Part shown: positions 10,502 to 19,959 of the stretch, piece by piece
Position numbering within the stretch: position 1 is the first letter of the stretch
Layout of the letters: the number at the start of each line of letters is the position of its first letter
Assembly: GCF_027942865.1 (NCBI RefSeq)
Contig: NC_134507.1
Location: forward strand, 37,668,797 to 37,732,796
Source of the DNA: Odontesthes bonariensis
Lineage: Eukaryota > Chordata > Actinopteri > Atheriniformes > Atherinopsidae
DNA length: 64,000 nt
Direction of reading: 5' to 3'
Notes under the pieces: model-generated
The model's input: only the letters and a program-made list of their open reading frames with translations
Told to the model about the DNA's origin: nothing
Database searches by the model: none
Position numbers and translations under genes: made by a program

Positions 10502-10748
10502 ATTTTTCTCTCTTCTCCCTGCATGCTCCTCGGCCGACCAGGTAGGAACAATCGGGCCCTATTCAATGGCTGCTTTGTCTTTTACTCTGTGCAAAAGACT
10601 AGGGGTCTTGAAGCTTTGTTCTGACCGCTCTTTGGGTGTAGAGGTTTTTTTCAAGCAATTCTCCCAGTCGGCCCAATCCCAGAGCCATCTCAAAGTGGAG
10701 TTCACTTTCACTCTCTTTTCGCAGACTAAAAGCCAGAGTTTTATCTCT

Positions 10749-10821
10749 GAAGCTAAGCAGAGTCGGGCCTGGTTAGTACTTGGATGGGGAGACCGCCTGG
10801 GAATACCAGGTGCTGTAAGCC
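10749..10821 (+). pseudogene. 5S rRNA 3'-half relic
   Basis: This matches 5S from about nt 48 to the 3' end (GAAGCTAAGCAGAGTCGGG ... GGTGCTGTAAGCC) without the 5' half. It carries an extra G in box C (GGATGGGGAGACC) and a G-to-A change in box A. It follows an AAAGCCAGAGTTTTATCTC block and is followed by CTTTT. The same relic occurs once in each other unit. Confidence 0.8.
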
Positions 10822-10902
10822 TTTTGGCTTCTCCAGGCGCATGCAGTTTGACTGCGTCAAACGCAGAGGCAGTCCCTGTTTGACTTTTTGGAACTGCTCC
10901 TT

Positions 10903-11219
10903 TGGGAGAAGGATGTCATGACATCCTCATGACATCTGGCCTAGTCACATCTTGTGCCTTGTTGTTCGGCTCATATGAATATGGGTAAAAGGTAGTATGG
11001 GCTGTTTACATTTAGGGCAGACGCTCGGCGTCGCAGAAAGAGATTGAGACCGGATGACGCATGCATGTTATGATTAAACCAGTATAAAGTTGGTTCACAG
11101 TATGAAGACGGTGGACATTTTGTACATCCTGTATGCATATTTGCTTTGACAGTTTGTTCAATAAACTCCCCAATGGACTGCTGGCCGACAGTGTACTTGG
11201 CCCTATTTCCTCCACAACA
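10903..11219 (+). repeat. 5' LTR of the endogenous retrovirus
   Basis: TGGGAGAAGG ... CCACAACA, 317 bp. A TATA-like AGTATAAAG and a polyadenylation signal AATAAA (about 11160) are visible in the order U3-R-U5. It starts directly after the CTCCTT target duplication. Confidence 0.93.
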
Positions 11220-11222
11220 TAA

Positions 11223-11240
11223 TGGTGACCCCGAGTGCGT
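11223..11240 (+). promoter_or_regulatory. Primer binding site, tRNA-Trp-like
   Basis: TGGTGACCCCGA begins 3 bp after the LTR and is complementary to the 3' end of tRNA-Trp over the first 12 bases. The continuation (GTGCGTGA) matches less well. Primer identity is inferred from known tRNA-Trp primed retroviruses. Confidence 0.65.
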
Positions 11241-13662
11241 GAGATTTTGGCAGCTGGAGCCCGACGGGACGCGTCCTCTGTGCGCCGACAGCCGAGATCA
11301 GTCGTTAAGCCTGCAGGTACGACATATTTTTTCCTTTTTTTTCTGAAAGCGGCGGTGTCTGTTGGTGGCGTACAGGTGACGGGCCTCCGACAGTTCCACA
11401 AATTTAAAAGAACACGGGAGAAGGACGAGTATATTCGGTAAGCATCTCATTGTTACCTCTGCGCAGGGGGGCTGTTGAAATTGTTTGGGAAATTTTGGGC
11501 CAAGAGGAGCCATATGTGTGAATTGGGATAAAAATTGTGTAAACAGCAGCTTATGTGAGTTGTAAAGCAGACAGCTTTGGTCAGTTGGTCTGGCTTGTGT
11601 GGTTGTATTTTTTTGTGGTAATTAAGAAAGGCTAGTCGCTGAGCTCCGGCAAATGGTGAATCGGGTGAATTCAAACTGGATTAATTAATAGCTTTGAAGA
11701 AGCGGGCAGGTTGTTGAGCAATCGCCAATAGTACTTCTTGCGTCTATCAGCCATCCTTCAATGCATTGGGGAGAGGAATACTGACGGGAGTACGGGGTAC
11801 ACTAGACTCATTAAACATACGTGAAAATTATTTTCACTAGTCAAGGAGTAAAACGAATACTGATAATTGATTGACTGGCGAACATTAAAGTTCAACGATT
11901 GAATCAATCAGGCTTTCAAAAAAAACTCTGAAATGAAAAAATCCAGTTCTATGAGGAGCACATTTTAAGTATATATGTTTATATCATTTTATATATCTGC
12001 TTAGAACTCTTTGGAGTTATCCGAGACCTCAGTATAAAGACATTTTGAGAAGAAAATTCAAATTCATTTATGTATTGACCACAGGAGATTATTATTAAGA
12101 GGTCACAGCGAAGCTGATAAATACACGTCAGTATTTGTTGCATTGGTCAGGAAACCATATCACAAGGCTTGTAGGGAAAACACATTTTGTATTCCATATA
12201 TTGCCGACACCAACATCTCCTGAAAAATTAAAAGTCTAAATGAAAGAAATTGATAATTTAAAACTGTGAAGATTTGAACGGTGACTGACACAAAACTTTG
12301 ATCGACTGACTTGGTGTGAGTGTGTGGGACCGGTCTCTGTTTGTCTGTCAATCCTGCTGTTTTATGTGAATCTAAAAAAAAAGAAGAAAAGAAAAAAGGT
12401 TCTGATATCTGATATCATCCCTTGACTTTTGAGTATTCGTAGTATTTTAAGTTAAACTCAGATTTGCTTCATTGTTATAATTTGCTTCATTGTTATAATT
12501 TGCTTAATTGTTATAGTTGCCACATTAATAACTTGGGGAGATAAGGAGTTGTTGCAGTAATGTGCTGTGATTTTTAAACGCTGAATGTTGATTTCTTTAA
12601 GATTGTGTATGTTGGTTGAGTGCACCTTGTTATTATTGAATTATTGAATACTGCTGTGATTGATGTTAAGTTTCTAAAGTTCTATTTTCAACGGACTTGT
12701 TGAAGGTGTTTGGATTTCAGGGGGAGACAGAGAGTGCTGCACGCTCACGCGGTTGGTGTGTAGGCGCGTGGTCTGTCCTTGACATTTTTCTGCTGCTTCA
12801 AAAGTTACGTGTCTTAGACGTGTTTCATTGGAGGTAGATTTAGAGGTGTGTTCAGATCTCATTGGTCAGAATTTACGTAGCTGTGACGTGCATTGTATCA
12901 TCGGGATTGGTGGAGACATTGTGGGTGGATTGGATCAGAAACATCCGGGTGTGAGCAAAGGTTGGGGCAGCGCCAAGCTTGAGTCACTTTAAACAGAGTA
13001 AGCATTAACTGAGCTTTCGATTAGCAATAAATTAGCATTGATTAGCATTGGTTAGCAATCAATAGCATTAATTAGCAACAACTAGCATCGTCTAGCATAA
13101 ATTAGCATTGGTTAGCAATCAATAGCATTGATTAGCAATAACTAGCATTGTCTAGCATAACTCGCCATTGATTAGCATTGATTAGCAATAATTAGCATTA
13201 AATAGCATAATTAGCATTCAATTAGCATTGGTCAACAAGGAAGCTAGCGTTGATTAGCAAAAAGTAGCATTGGTTAGCATTACTAGCATTTGTTAGCATT
13301 GGTTAGCATTTCGTTAGCCATAATTAGCATTGATCAGAAATACAATTAGCATGAATTAGCAATAGCAATAAGGCAAATATTGGTTTAAATCTTAATTGGC
13401 AATAAGTTAGCATTCATTTACAACGGCTAGGAAGCCAACATCAATTGACATTGGATAGCAAACAATAGCATTCTTCAAAAGTTGTTTGGAAAAAAAAAAT
13501 AAAAAAGGAGGGGGATAATAATAATTAGTATTCCCGGTTCTGGGGAACTAACTAGGTGAAACGATGGATGTAACACCAACAATAATCGTTAGCGCCAGGC
13601 ATCCAGGACGTTACAAAGACATTCAAAAATTATCTCAAAAATGGTAAAAAAGAACCAAAAAT
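11241..13662 (+). other. Long retroviral leader, 2.4 kb
   Basis: There is no plausible coding sequence. A candidate major splice donor CTGCAG|GTACGA lies at 11316/11317. Three near-copies of a 19-21-bp unit (TTTGCTTCATTGTTATAA) sit at about 12468-12520. From about 12995 a degenerate TTAGCATT repeat begins. The leader is unusually long for a retrovirus and probably holds the packaging signal. Confidence 0.7.
12995..13480 (+). repeat. Degenerate short repeat, TTAGCATTGA-type, in the leader
   Basis: Dozens of variants of TTAGCATT(G/A) and TTAGCAAT spaced about 10 bp apart fill this stretch, with interruptions. The pattern is not a clean microsatellite. It is AT-rich and lies between the splice donor and gag. 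Confidence 0.85.
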
Positions 13663-15678
13663 ATGTTCCCACCCTGGCCAAAGGATAGCACTTTCGATGT
13701 AGCTGTCTGTGAAGTTTTGGAACAAAGAATCAACGATCACAAATCAAAAAACAAAAGCAAAAAGAGACAGAAAAAGAGGGAGCTTGAATTAGAAATTTTG
13801 CACTTCTTTGAAACTGAAGGTCGTCGTTACAGAAGGAATTTGAAGGAGGGCGTAGCCATACTGAGGGGGGAACAGCCGGTAGTGGAGAAGGTCAAGCGGC
13901 ATGAGTCTGCAGGACTATATCCAACACTGTCAGGGGTGATGAACATAAAAGGAGATTTTGAAATGAAAAATCAGGAAGTACCTTATGTACGCCCTGAACC
14001 ACAAACAGCGGCTTTGAGCAGTCAGGGAGCTCCTGAGCCAGGCGCTGTCGGTGGTTCAGATCAGGTTGCAAGGGGAAACCCCCCACAATATCAGGCAGCG
14101 TCAGATCAAAATCCATCATGTGATCAATTTTCATCTTGTACTGAACACAGCAGTCCAACAGCTTCAACATCAGCACAGGCCTCAGGTTATCCGAAACCAC
14201 CATCTGTTGTAGAGTTTAGGAGTCCAACAGCCTCAGCTTCAGCAACGGCACAGGCCTCAGATCACCAAAAAGCACTACACCTAGATCGTACCATCTCTCC
14301 CCTAGTAGAAAAATCTGTACGACACGATAGGACTTTACAAGAAAAATCCATACCGCATGAAATGCCTCCCAAACATTGTAGTACGGCCAGGAAGACACCA
14401 CAGGTTTTAGACTGTTATGCAGAATATGAGGGGAAACTTGCAGAAGATTCATATTGGATAGAGCATAATCATTCCATGGTTGATTTACAGCAAGAGATAA
14501 ACCAAGCAAAAAAGCAGGTTCAGGAACAGAATCCACCCGGCCAGCAGGGAAAAGGCAGGGACAGGGATTATGATTTAAGATACCGACCAAATATTCATGC
14601 ACCACAGAAATATACTGCAGGTAATTATCCGATTTTGGTGAATGGGATGCAGGGACAGTATGTGCCGTGGCAGATGCTCGACTTAGCGGGGCTGGTTGCC
14701 AGACTGCCGGACATTCACACGGGTGCAAGCAAATGGATAAGAGCTTTTGAACAAGAAACTGTGGGTAAACTGTTGGTTGTGGGAGACATTAAGGCAGTGT
14801 GGGCAAGGTGTTTTGGAACTACTACCATGGAGGGCATTTTGAGAAACAGTATGAATGGCTGGATGGTGGGCCATCGAGCAGATGGAATTGGGTTCGATGC
14901 ACATCGACCTGCATTGTGGGGAGCTCTGCGAGCTGAGTATCCTACGAAAACGGATCCAAAAGCATTAAAGAGCGACACACTGTTGGATACAGATAATCCA
15001 GCGGCGTACGTTGCACGCCAGTTGGAAAAATGGAAACAAGAACTGGAACAAGACATTGAACCTAACACAGTGCTCAACTCTGTGTTCAGAGACTCTATCC
15101 TAGAGGCCATGCTCGACTCAGTTCGAGCGAGGCTGGAGGATGTGGTAGAGTTGAAATCAATGACACATGCGGCATTCCGGGATAATGTTGTGCATGCTAT
15201 TGACAAATACAGGCAAAGTGAACGGAAACGGAAGGAGCAGGATAAGAACTTGCAGAGGAAACTCACACAGATGCAGTTGGAAGGACCAAAGGTAGGAGGC
15301 CAGGCCCTGATGACACCGGGGACCACTGAACAGGTACCTCCACCCTTTGCACCCTCTACACCTTCTACACCTTCTGCACCCTCTGCACCCTTTGCACCCT
15401 TTCAACCCGTCACACCTCAGGCCTACCCGCAACCACCATACACACCACGTGCAGGAGGACAAGGCCAGCCTCGACCTTACCGAGGGTACAGGAGAGGCAC
15501 AGCCGTAAGACGAAGATCCTCGGGGGCATGTTGGGCCTGCGGCGAGTTGGGACACTTTGCTGACAGATGTCCGCAAGCACCAGGAAATCAGAATGTGCGG
15601 CAGGACCGTGGCCAGTCCCCGCGGGGTGGATCAAGTGGCCCGGCAGGCCCATGGGTGAGTCCAAACTTTGGTTATTAG
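13663..15678 (+). CDS. gag: Retroviral Gag polyprotein
   Basis: 671 residues. The N-terminus has a lysine-rich basic stretch (about residues 28-48). A long polar, Ser/Gln-rich middle (120-290) precedes the capsid-like part (about 310-530). A Pro/Thr/Ala repeat lies at about 560-600. One CCHC zinc knuckle (CWACGELGHFADRC, residues 623-636) marks nucleocapsid. Gag would assemble particles and package RNA. The ATG at 13663 is chosen because the ATG at 13640 is followed by an early stop in another frame. The frame is fully open, and the TAG stop continues in frame into pol. Confidence 0.88.
   Translation: MFPPWPKDSTFDVAVCEVLEQRINDHKSKNKSKKRQKKRELELEILHFFETEGRRYRRNLKEGVAILRGEQPVVEKVKRHESAGLYPTLSGVMNIKGDFEMKNQEVPYVRPEPQTAALSSQGAPEPGAVGGSDQVARGNPPQYQAASDQNPSCDQFSSCTEHSSPTASTSAQASGYPKPPSVVEFRSPTASASATAQASDHQKALHLDRTISPLVEKSVRHDRTLQEKSIPHEMPPKHCSTARKTPQVLDCYAEYEGKLAEDSYWIEHNHSMVDLQQEINQAKKQVQEQNPPGQQGKGRDRDYDLRYRPNIHAPQKYTAGNYPILVNGMQGQYVPWQMLDLAGLVARLPDIHTGASKWIRAFEQETVGKLLVVGDIKAVWARCFGTTTMEGILRNSMNGWMVGHRADGIGFDAHRPALWGALRAEYPTKTDPKALKSDTLLDTDNPAAYVARQLEKWKQELEQDIEPNTVLNSVFRDSILEAMLDSVRARLEDVVELKSMTHAAFRDNVVHAIDKYRQSERKRKEQDKNLQRKLTQMQLEGPKVGGQALMTPGTTEQVPPPFAPSTPSTPSAPSAPFAPFQPVTPQAYPQPPYTPRAGGQGQPRPYRGYRRGTAVRRRSSGACWACGELGHFADRCPQAPGNQNVRQDRGQSPRGGSSGPAGPWVSPNFGY
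15676..15678 (+). promoter_or_regulatory. In-frame gag-pol stop codon, probable readthrough
   Basis: TAG followed by GGG; the codons after it (15679-15723) stay open in the same frame and join pol. Gammaretroviruses and some epsilonretroviruses make Gag-Pol by suppressing such a UAG. A downstream pseudoknot was not tested. Confidence 0.6.
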
Positions 15679-18144
15679 GGGTGCCCACAGAGTCCTAGAG
15701 GGGAGGGTCAGTTTCCAGTCGTAATGGTGGGAGCTGATGAAGAACCGATGCTGCAGGTTCTAATTGAGGATGAGCCAACTCCAATGTTGGTGGACACTGG
15801 AGCCACCTACACTTGTGTGAGTCAACATTATGCCACACACCTCCCCATGTCAAATAAATTTATTGAGACAATAGGATTCTCGGGAATTAAGCAGCTAGTA
15901 CAAATGACCGCCCCCGTGCGCATCTACACAGGGGAAAATGAAATCAGGATGCCAATCGGGGTATCTCATCAGACTCCCCTTAACTTGTTGGGGAGGGATG
16001 CCCTATGCAAACTAAAAATTAAGATTTGGTGTTCACCGCAAGGCATAATCTTGGATAAAAGAGGTCTGGAGTTTCCAGAGTCAACACAGGCAGACACAGC
16101 AAGAATCTATTGGTTGGGAGACATTTCTGAGCCAGTAACAGTGGCTTGGAACAAATGGGAAAAATACATTCAAGTCCAGTGCCCTAAAGCAAGGAAACCC
16201 ACGCTCGATTATCATTGTACAATGTATTATGATGTTTCAAAAAGTGGAGAGTTCGAAGAGCCATGGGACAAACAAACGGAACACTCGGAGATAAATTTGA
16301 CAACTCAATACATTATCATTGGAGAACAAGGGGCAGCCATGAATGTGGAATCAAATGCATTTATTTCAAAATGGTACAATGTGCCAGAATCTGCTCCACA
16401 TGTTACTTTGTTGGTGAATGAGAATTTCAAAGCAAAGGATGTGGGGCCCATGATGAAAACAGCGTTAGGTGTAAAGTGGGAGCGAACAGAGAATCCGTTA
16501 ATTTTCCAATCACAGGATGCCACAATGATTAAAATCCTATGCAGCGTATCAGCATTGGCGAAACCGCAGGCTGTTATGGCATTGGCGAACCAATCAGTCC
16601 AGACAGCAAAGCAAAGTGAGACAGAAAGGGTTGAGAGTGATCTGTTGAAAGAAATGATAGCTCATGTCCCAAACCAAGTGTGGTCTAAGAATGAGGCCGA
16701 TGTTGGTTTGGTGAAATCTGCTAATCCAGTGAGAGTAGAATTGAGACCTAATGTTAAACTTCCTAATCGTCCTCAGTATCCACTCAAGCCAGAAGCAGAA
16801 GAGGGGGTAAGTGGGACAGTAGAAGGTTTTGTAGGAAAAGGAGTGTTGGTTGAGACAGTCAGTGTGTGTAATACTCCAATATTTCCAGTCCTGAAGGCAG
16901 ACAAATCTAAATACAGGTTAGCACATGACTTGCGCATGATAAACGCGATTGTGGAAGATTGGCCAGCAGAAGTGCCAAATCCATACACACTCCTCACCAA
17001 CGTGCCTCCTGATGCAAAGTTTTTCACAGTAATCGATTTATGTTCTGCATTTTTCAGCATTCCTCTAGCCGAGGAATCCCAGTATTTCTTCGCATTCACA
17101 TACAGAGGTAAGAAGTACACTTACACCAGACTTCCTCAAGGGTTTAAACACAGCCCTCATGTGTTTAACCAGGTCCTTGGACAGGACCTAGAGGGCCTCG
17201 CATTGAACGGTACCCTACTACGCTATGTTGATGATCTCTTGCTATGCTCACCAACACTTGAGGCGTGTCATCAGGACTCTATGAAGATCCTTGAGAGGCT
17301 GGCAGAGGGAGGGTACAAAGTTTCTAAATCGAAACTGCAGTATTGTCAACCTAAAGTAGATTATCTGGGGAGGGTAATCTCGCAGGGAACGATTGCTATT
17401 TCCCCAACACACTTGGAGGGAGTAAGTAAAGCACCATGTCCAAAAACAATCGAGGAAATGATGATCTTTTTGGGGATGACAGGTTTCAGTGCAGATTGGA
17501 TAGAAGATTATGCAATTAAATGCGCTCCCTTGAGAGGGATCATGAAACATTCCAAAGACCAAAGGTTGAAAGCACCACTGGAGTGGACCAGCGAGGCTAA
17601 GTTAGCCTTCGAAAGTTTGAAACAGGATTTGCAAAAAGCACCAACACTGGGAATACCAGACTATGAGAAGCCATTTTTCTTATATGTCTCGAACAGACAC
17701 AACATGTACGCTTCTGCAGTGCTGATGCAGGAAACGTGTAGTGGTCGAAGAAAACAAGCCATTGCTTATTACAGTACAAAATTGGATAATGTTGTACAAG
17801 GCTGGCCACCGTGTTATCAAGGGTTGGCCGCAGTGCAGTATACTTATGAGAAAGCATCCACAATAACAATGGGGTATCCAGTCAACATCATGACACACCA
17901 TAACATCTCAGAACTAATAAATCAGGGAAAGTATGTTGTGACTCAGGCAAGGTGTTTGCAGTTTATGCATCTGTTGACATATCCGGATGTGAGAATACAG
18001 AAGTGTACTACATTGAATCCGGCGGATGTCATTCCACTCGAGTTTGAAGGAGAACCACATGAGTGTGTAGCAGAAACTATGAGATATACCAAATTGAGAC
18101 CTGATCTAGAAGCAACTCCGCTTGGGCGGGCTGATGTCACCTAA
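15679..18144 (+). CDS. pol: Retroviral Pol, protease and reverse transcriptase part
   Basis: The frame is open from the gag stop; the first ATG is at 15724, but synthesis by readthrough is more likely. Protease: LVDTGAT with catalytic Asp about residue 24 from the ATG. RT: YVDD at about residues 501-504 with flanking RLPQGFKHSP and DYLGRVIS motifs, followed by a connection region. Translation ends at TAA (18142-18144), just before RNase H, which continues in the same frame at 18148. A single nonsense codon therefore removes RNase H and integrase; nothing else in the part is broken. Confidence 0.88.
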   Translation, partial: GCPQSPRGEGQFPVVMVGADEEPMLQVLIEDEPTPMLVDTGATYTCVSQHYATHLPMSNKFIETIGFSGIKQLVQMTAPVRIYTGENEIRMPIGVSHQTPLNLLGRDALCKLKIKIWCSPQGIILDKRGLEFPESTQADTARIYWLGDISEPVTVAWNKWEKYIQVQCPKARKPTLDYHCTMYYDVSKSGEFEEPWDKQTEHSEINLTTQYIIIGEQGAAMNVESNAFISKWYNVPESAPHVTLLVNENFKAKDVGPMMKTALGVKWERTENPLIFQSQDATMIKILCSVSALAKPQAVMALANQSVQTAKQSETERVESDLLKEMIAHVPNQVWSKNEADVGLVKSANPVRVELRPNVKLPNRPQYPLKPEAEEGVSGTVEGFVGKGVLVETVSVCNTPIFPVLKADKSKYRLAHDLRMINAIVEDWPAEVPNPYTLLTNVPPDAKFFTVIDLCSAFFSIPLAEESQYFFAFTYRGKKYTYTRLPQGFKHSPHVFNQVLGQDLEGLALNGTLLRYVDDLLLCSPTLEACHQDSMKILERLAEGGYKVSKSKLQYCQPKVDYLGRVISQGTIAISPTHLEGVSKAPCPKTIEEMMIFLGMTGFSADWIEDYAIKCAPLRGIMKHSKDQRLKAPLEWTSEAKLAFESLKQDLQKAPTLGIPDYEKPFFLYVSNRHNMYASAVLMQETCSGRRKQAIAYYSTKLDNVVQGWPPCYQGLAAVQYTYEKASTITMGYPVNIMTHHNISELINQGKYVVTQARCLQFMHLLTYPDVRIQKCTTLNPADVIPLEFEGEPHECVAETMRYTKLRPDLEATPLGRADVT

Positions 18145-18147
18145 TTT

Positions 18148-19959
18148 GTGGATGGTTCATGTTTCAGAGATCATTTGGGTAATCATGCAGGGTTTGCAGT
18201 TGTGAAGCAGGAAGGCGGAGACTTTGTGACGGTGAAGGCTGAGAAGTGTGAACAGCCATGTTCGGCACAGTTGGCTGAACTGAAGGCATTAACGGAAGCA
18301 TGTCGACTGGCGAAGGGTAAGGTTGCAAATGTGTACACAGATTCTGCATGTGCTCATGGTGTTTGCTATTTGTTTGGAGCAGTTTGGAAGCAGAGAGGGT
18401 TCAGAAGGGCAGACGGGAGTCCAGTGCGACACAAGGTCCAAGTGAGGGAGCTGATTGCAGCCATGATGCTCCCCTCGAAACTGGCAGTGATAAAGTGCCA
18501 GGCACATCGGAAAGGTAACGAAATTGTCAGTAAAGGTAATAACGCGGCTGATGAAGCAGCGAAAGTAGCATCAGGATGCCAGGTGGCTGTTTTGGCACCA
18601 ATGGTGTCACTGGAGCCAGAGGTTACGCCAGAGGACATCATTCTAATGCAACAGGAAGCAGGGGTGGGGGAGCACAATGTCTGGACGCGGAGAGGCGCCA
18701 CGAAGAACGAGAAGGGATTGTGGAGATCACATGATGGTCTCCTGGTGGCACCAGTGGCTCTGCTGACAATGCTGATCTCTGATGTTCACAGTGTGTATCA
18801 CTGTGCCAGGGGAGAGGTAGTGAAAAAGGTAAAACAACAAGGTTATTGGTCACCATACATGCATGCAATGGTTGATGAAGTGTTGGGTCAATGTGAAATC
18901 TGTGCACAGAACAATGTGCGAAAGGGTGTGAAGACACCAGTGGGACACATTCTGGTGCCAGAAGGACCCTTTAAGTCATTGGTCATAGACTATGTGGACA
19001 TGATTAAAACAGTACAAGGGAAAAGGTACATGCTAGTGGTGATTGATCGTTTCAGCCGATGGGTCGAAGCAACTCCATCCAAGGATTTGGGAGCAGAGAC
19101 GGTCGTGAAGTTTTTGGTAAGAGAAGTGATTCCTTGGTTTGGCATTCCAGCAGAGATTAGCTCAGATAACGGCTCAGCATTTGTTCAGAAGGTTGCGAAA
19201 GGCATTCTGCAGCAGCTGCGGATCAAGCAGCGCTGTGGGGCCGTTTATCACCCACAAAGTCAAGGGATGGTTGAGAGAATCAATGGAACTTTGAAAGTGA
19301 AATTGAATAAAATCTGTGCTTCAACTAAACTAAACTGGGTAGATGCTTTGCCGCTTGCACTAATGAGCTATCGTATGCAGACTCATAGAGTCACGCACCT
19401 AACACCGCATGAAATGCTAACGTGTCGACCCATGCCGGCACCTCAGTTGAGAGGTCCATTTAAAGGGCCCCCACTCGAGCAGCTGCAAACAGAGTTGAAA
19501 GCTTACATGAGGCAACTGACTGCAATCCACAGAACAATCTATCTACAGGAAAAGTCCAGAGATGTGAGTCTCGTACAGCCGGTTGAGAGACCAGTGGTGC
19601 CGGGCGACCAGGTGTACATCAAAGTATTCCGAAGGAAGTGGCACGAGCCAAGACGAGAAGGTCCGTACGCAGTGGTGCGAGCAACGCCGACGGCAGTTCA
19701 AGTGGAAGGTAGCAACACATGGTACCATTTGAATCACTGCACTAAGGTTCGGGCTAAAGGCACAGACGGAGTTAAGCCCGAGGGGAAGAATGAACAAAAG
19801 GAAGATGTTAAGATTTCTGACACTGATGAGCATCCAGGTGTGGGTGTTGGCCGACGGCATGGGCTCAGGAGAGCAAGGCCTGGAGATGTGGGACGGCATC
19901 CCGCATCCAGGGGAGGCGGGAAGGGGTCCCGTGAGGATACCACCCCACAGGGGAAGTAG
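18148..19959 (+). CDS. pol: Retroviral Pol, RNase H and integrase part (downstream of stop)
   Basis: 603 residues in the same frame as the upstream pol part. RNase H starts with FVDGSC and has VYTDSAC. Integrase has a zinc-binding region (His pair near YHCARG, CEIC at about 250) and a DDE core with Asp 281, Asp 340 and Glu 376, spaced D-59-D-35-E as in integrases. The C-terminal region holds a Trp-rich SH3-like part ending in a lysine/glycine tail. The last 170 bp overlap env in another frame. Without suppression of the TAA this part is not translated, so the provirus is probably unable to integrate by itself. Confidence 0.87.
   Translation: MDGSCFRDHLGNHAGFAVVKQEGGDFVTVKAEKCEQPCSAQLAELKALTEACRLAKGKVANVYTDSACAHGVCYLFGAVWKQRGFRRADGSPVRHKVQVRELIAAMMLPSKLAVIKCQAHRKGNEIVSKGNNAADEAAKVASGCQVAVLAPMVSLEPEVTPEDIILMQQEAGVGEHNVWTRRGATKNEKGLWRSHDGLLVAPVALLTMLISDVHSVYHCARGEVVKKVKQQGYWSPYMHAMVDEVLGQCEICAQNNVRKGVKTPVGHILVPEGPFKSLVIDYVDMIKTVQGKRYMLVVIDRFSRWVEATPSKDLGAETVVKFLVREVIPWFGIPAEISSDNGSAFVQKVAKGILQQLRIKQRCGAVYHPQSQGMVERINGTLKVKLNKICASTKLNWVDALPLALMSYRMQTHRVTHLTPHEMLTCRPMPAPQLRGPFKGPPLEQLQTELKAYMRQLTAIHRTIYLQEKSRDVSLVQPVERPVVPGDQVYIKVFRRKWHEPRREGPYAVVRATPTAVQVEGSNTWYHLNHCTKVRAKGTDGVKPEGKNEQKEDVKISDTDEHPGVGVGRRHGLRRARPGDVGRHPASRGGGKGSREDTTPQGK

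Larger units (their letters stand above)
10196..10522 (+). other. Inverted segment of the snRNA/5S array
   Basis: This block is the reverse complement of the 5S-containing spacer found at 23080-23410 and in the other units. It is followed at 10523-10690 by a second copy of the U5 upstream sequence already present at 10036-10195. The array was therefore rearranged here by inversion plus duplication. Confidence 0.75.

Noticed and set aside
14216-15326. Minus-strand frames of 103-203 aa across gag
   Set aside because: Shadows of the plus-strand gag frame, no recognisable content.
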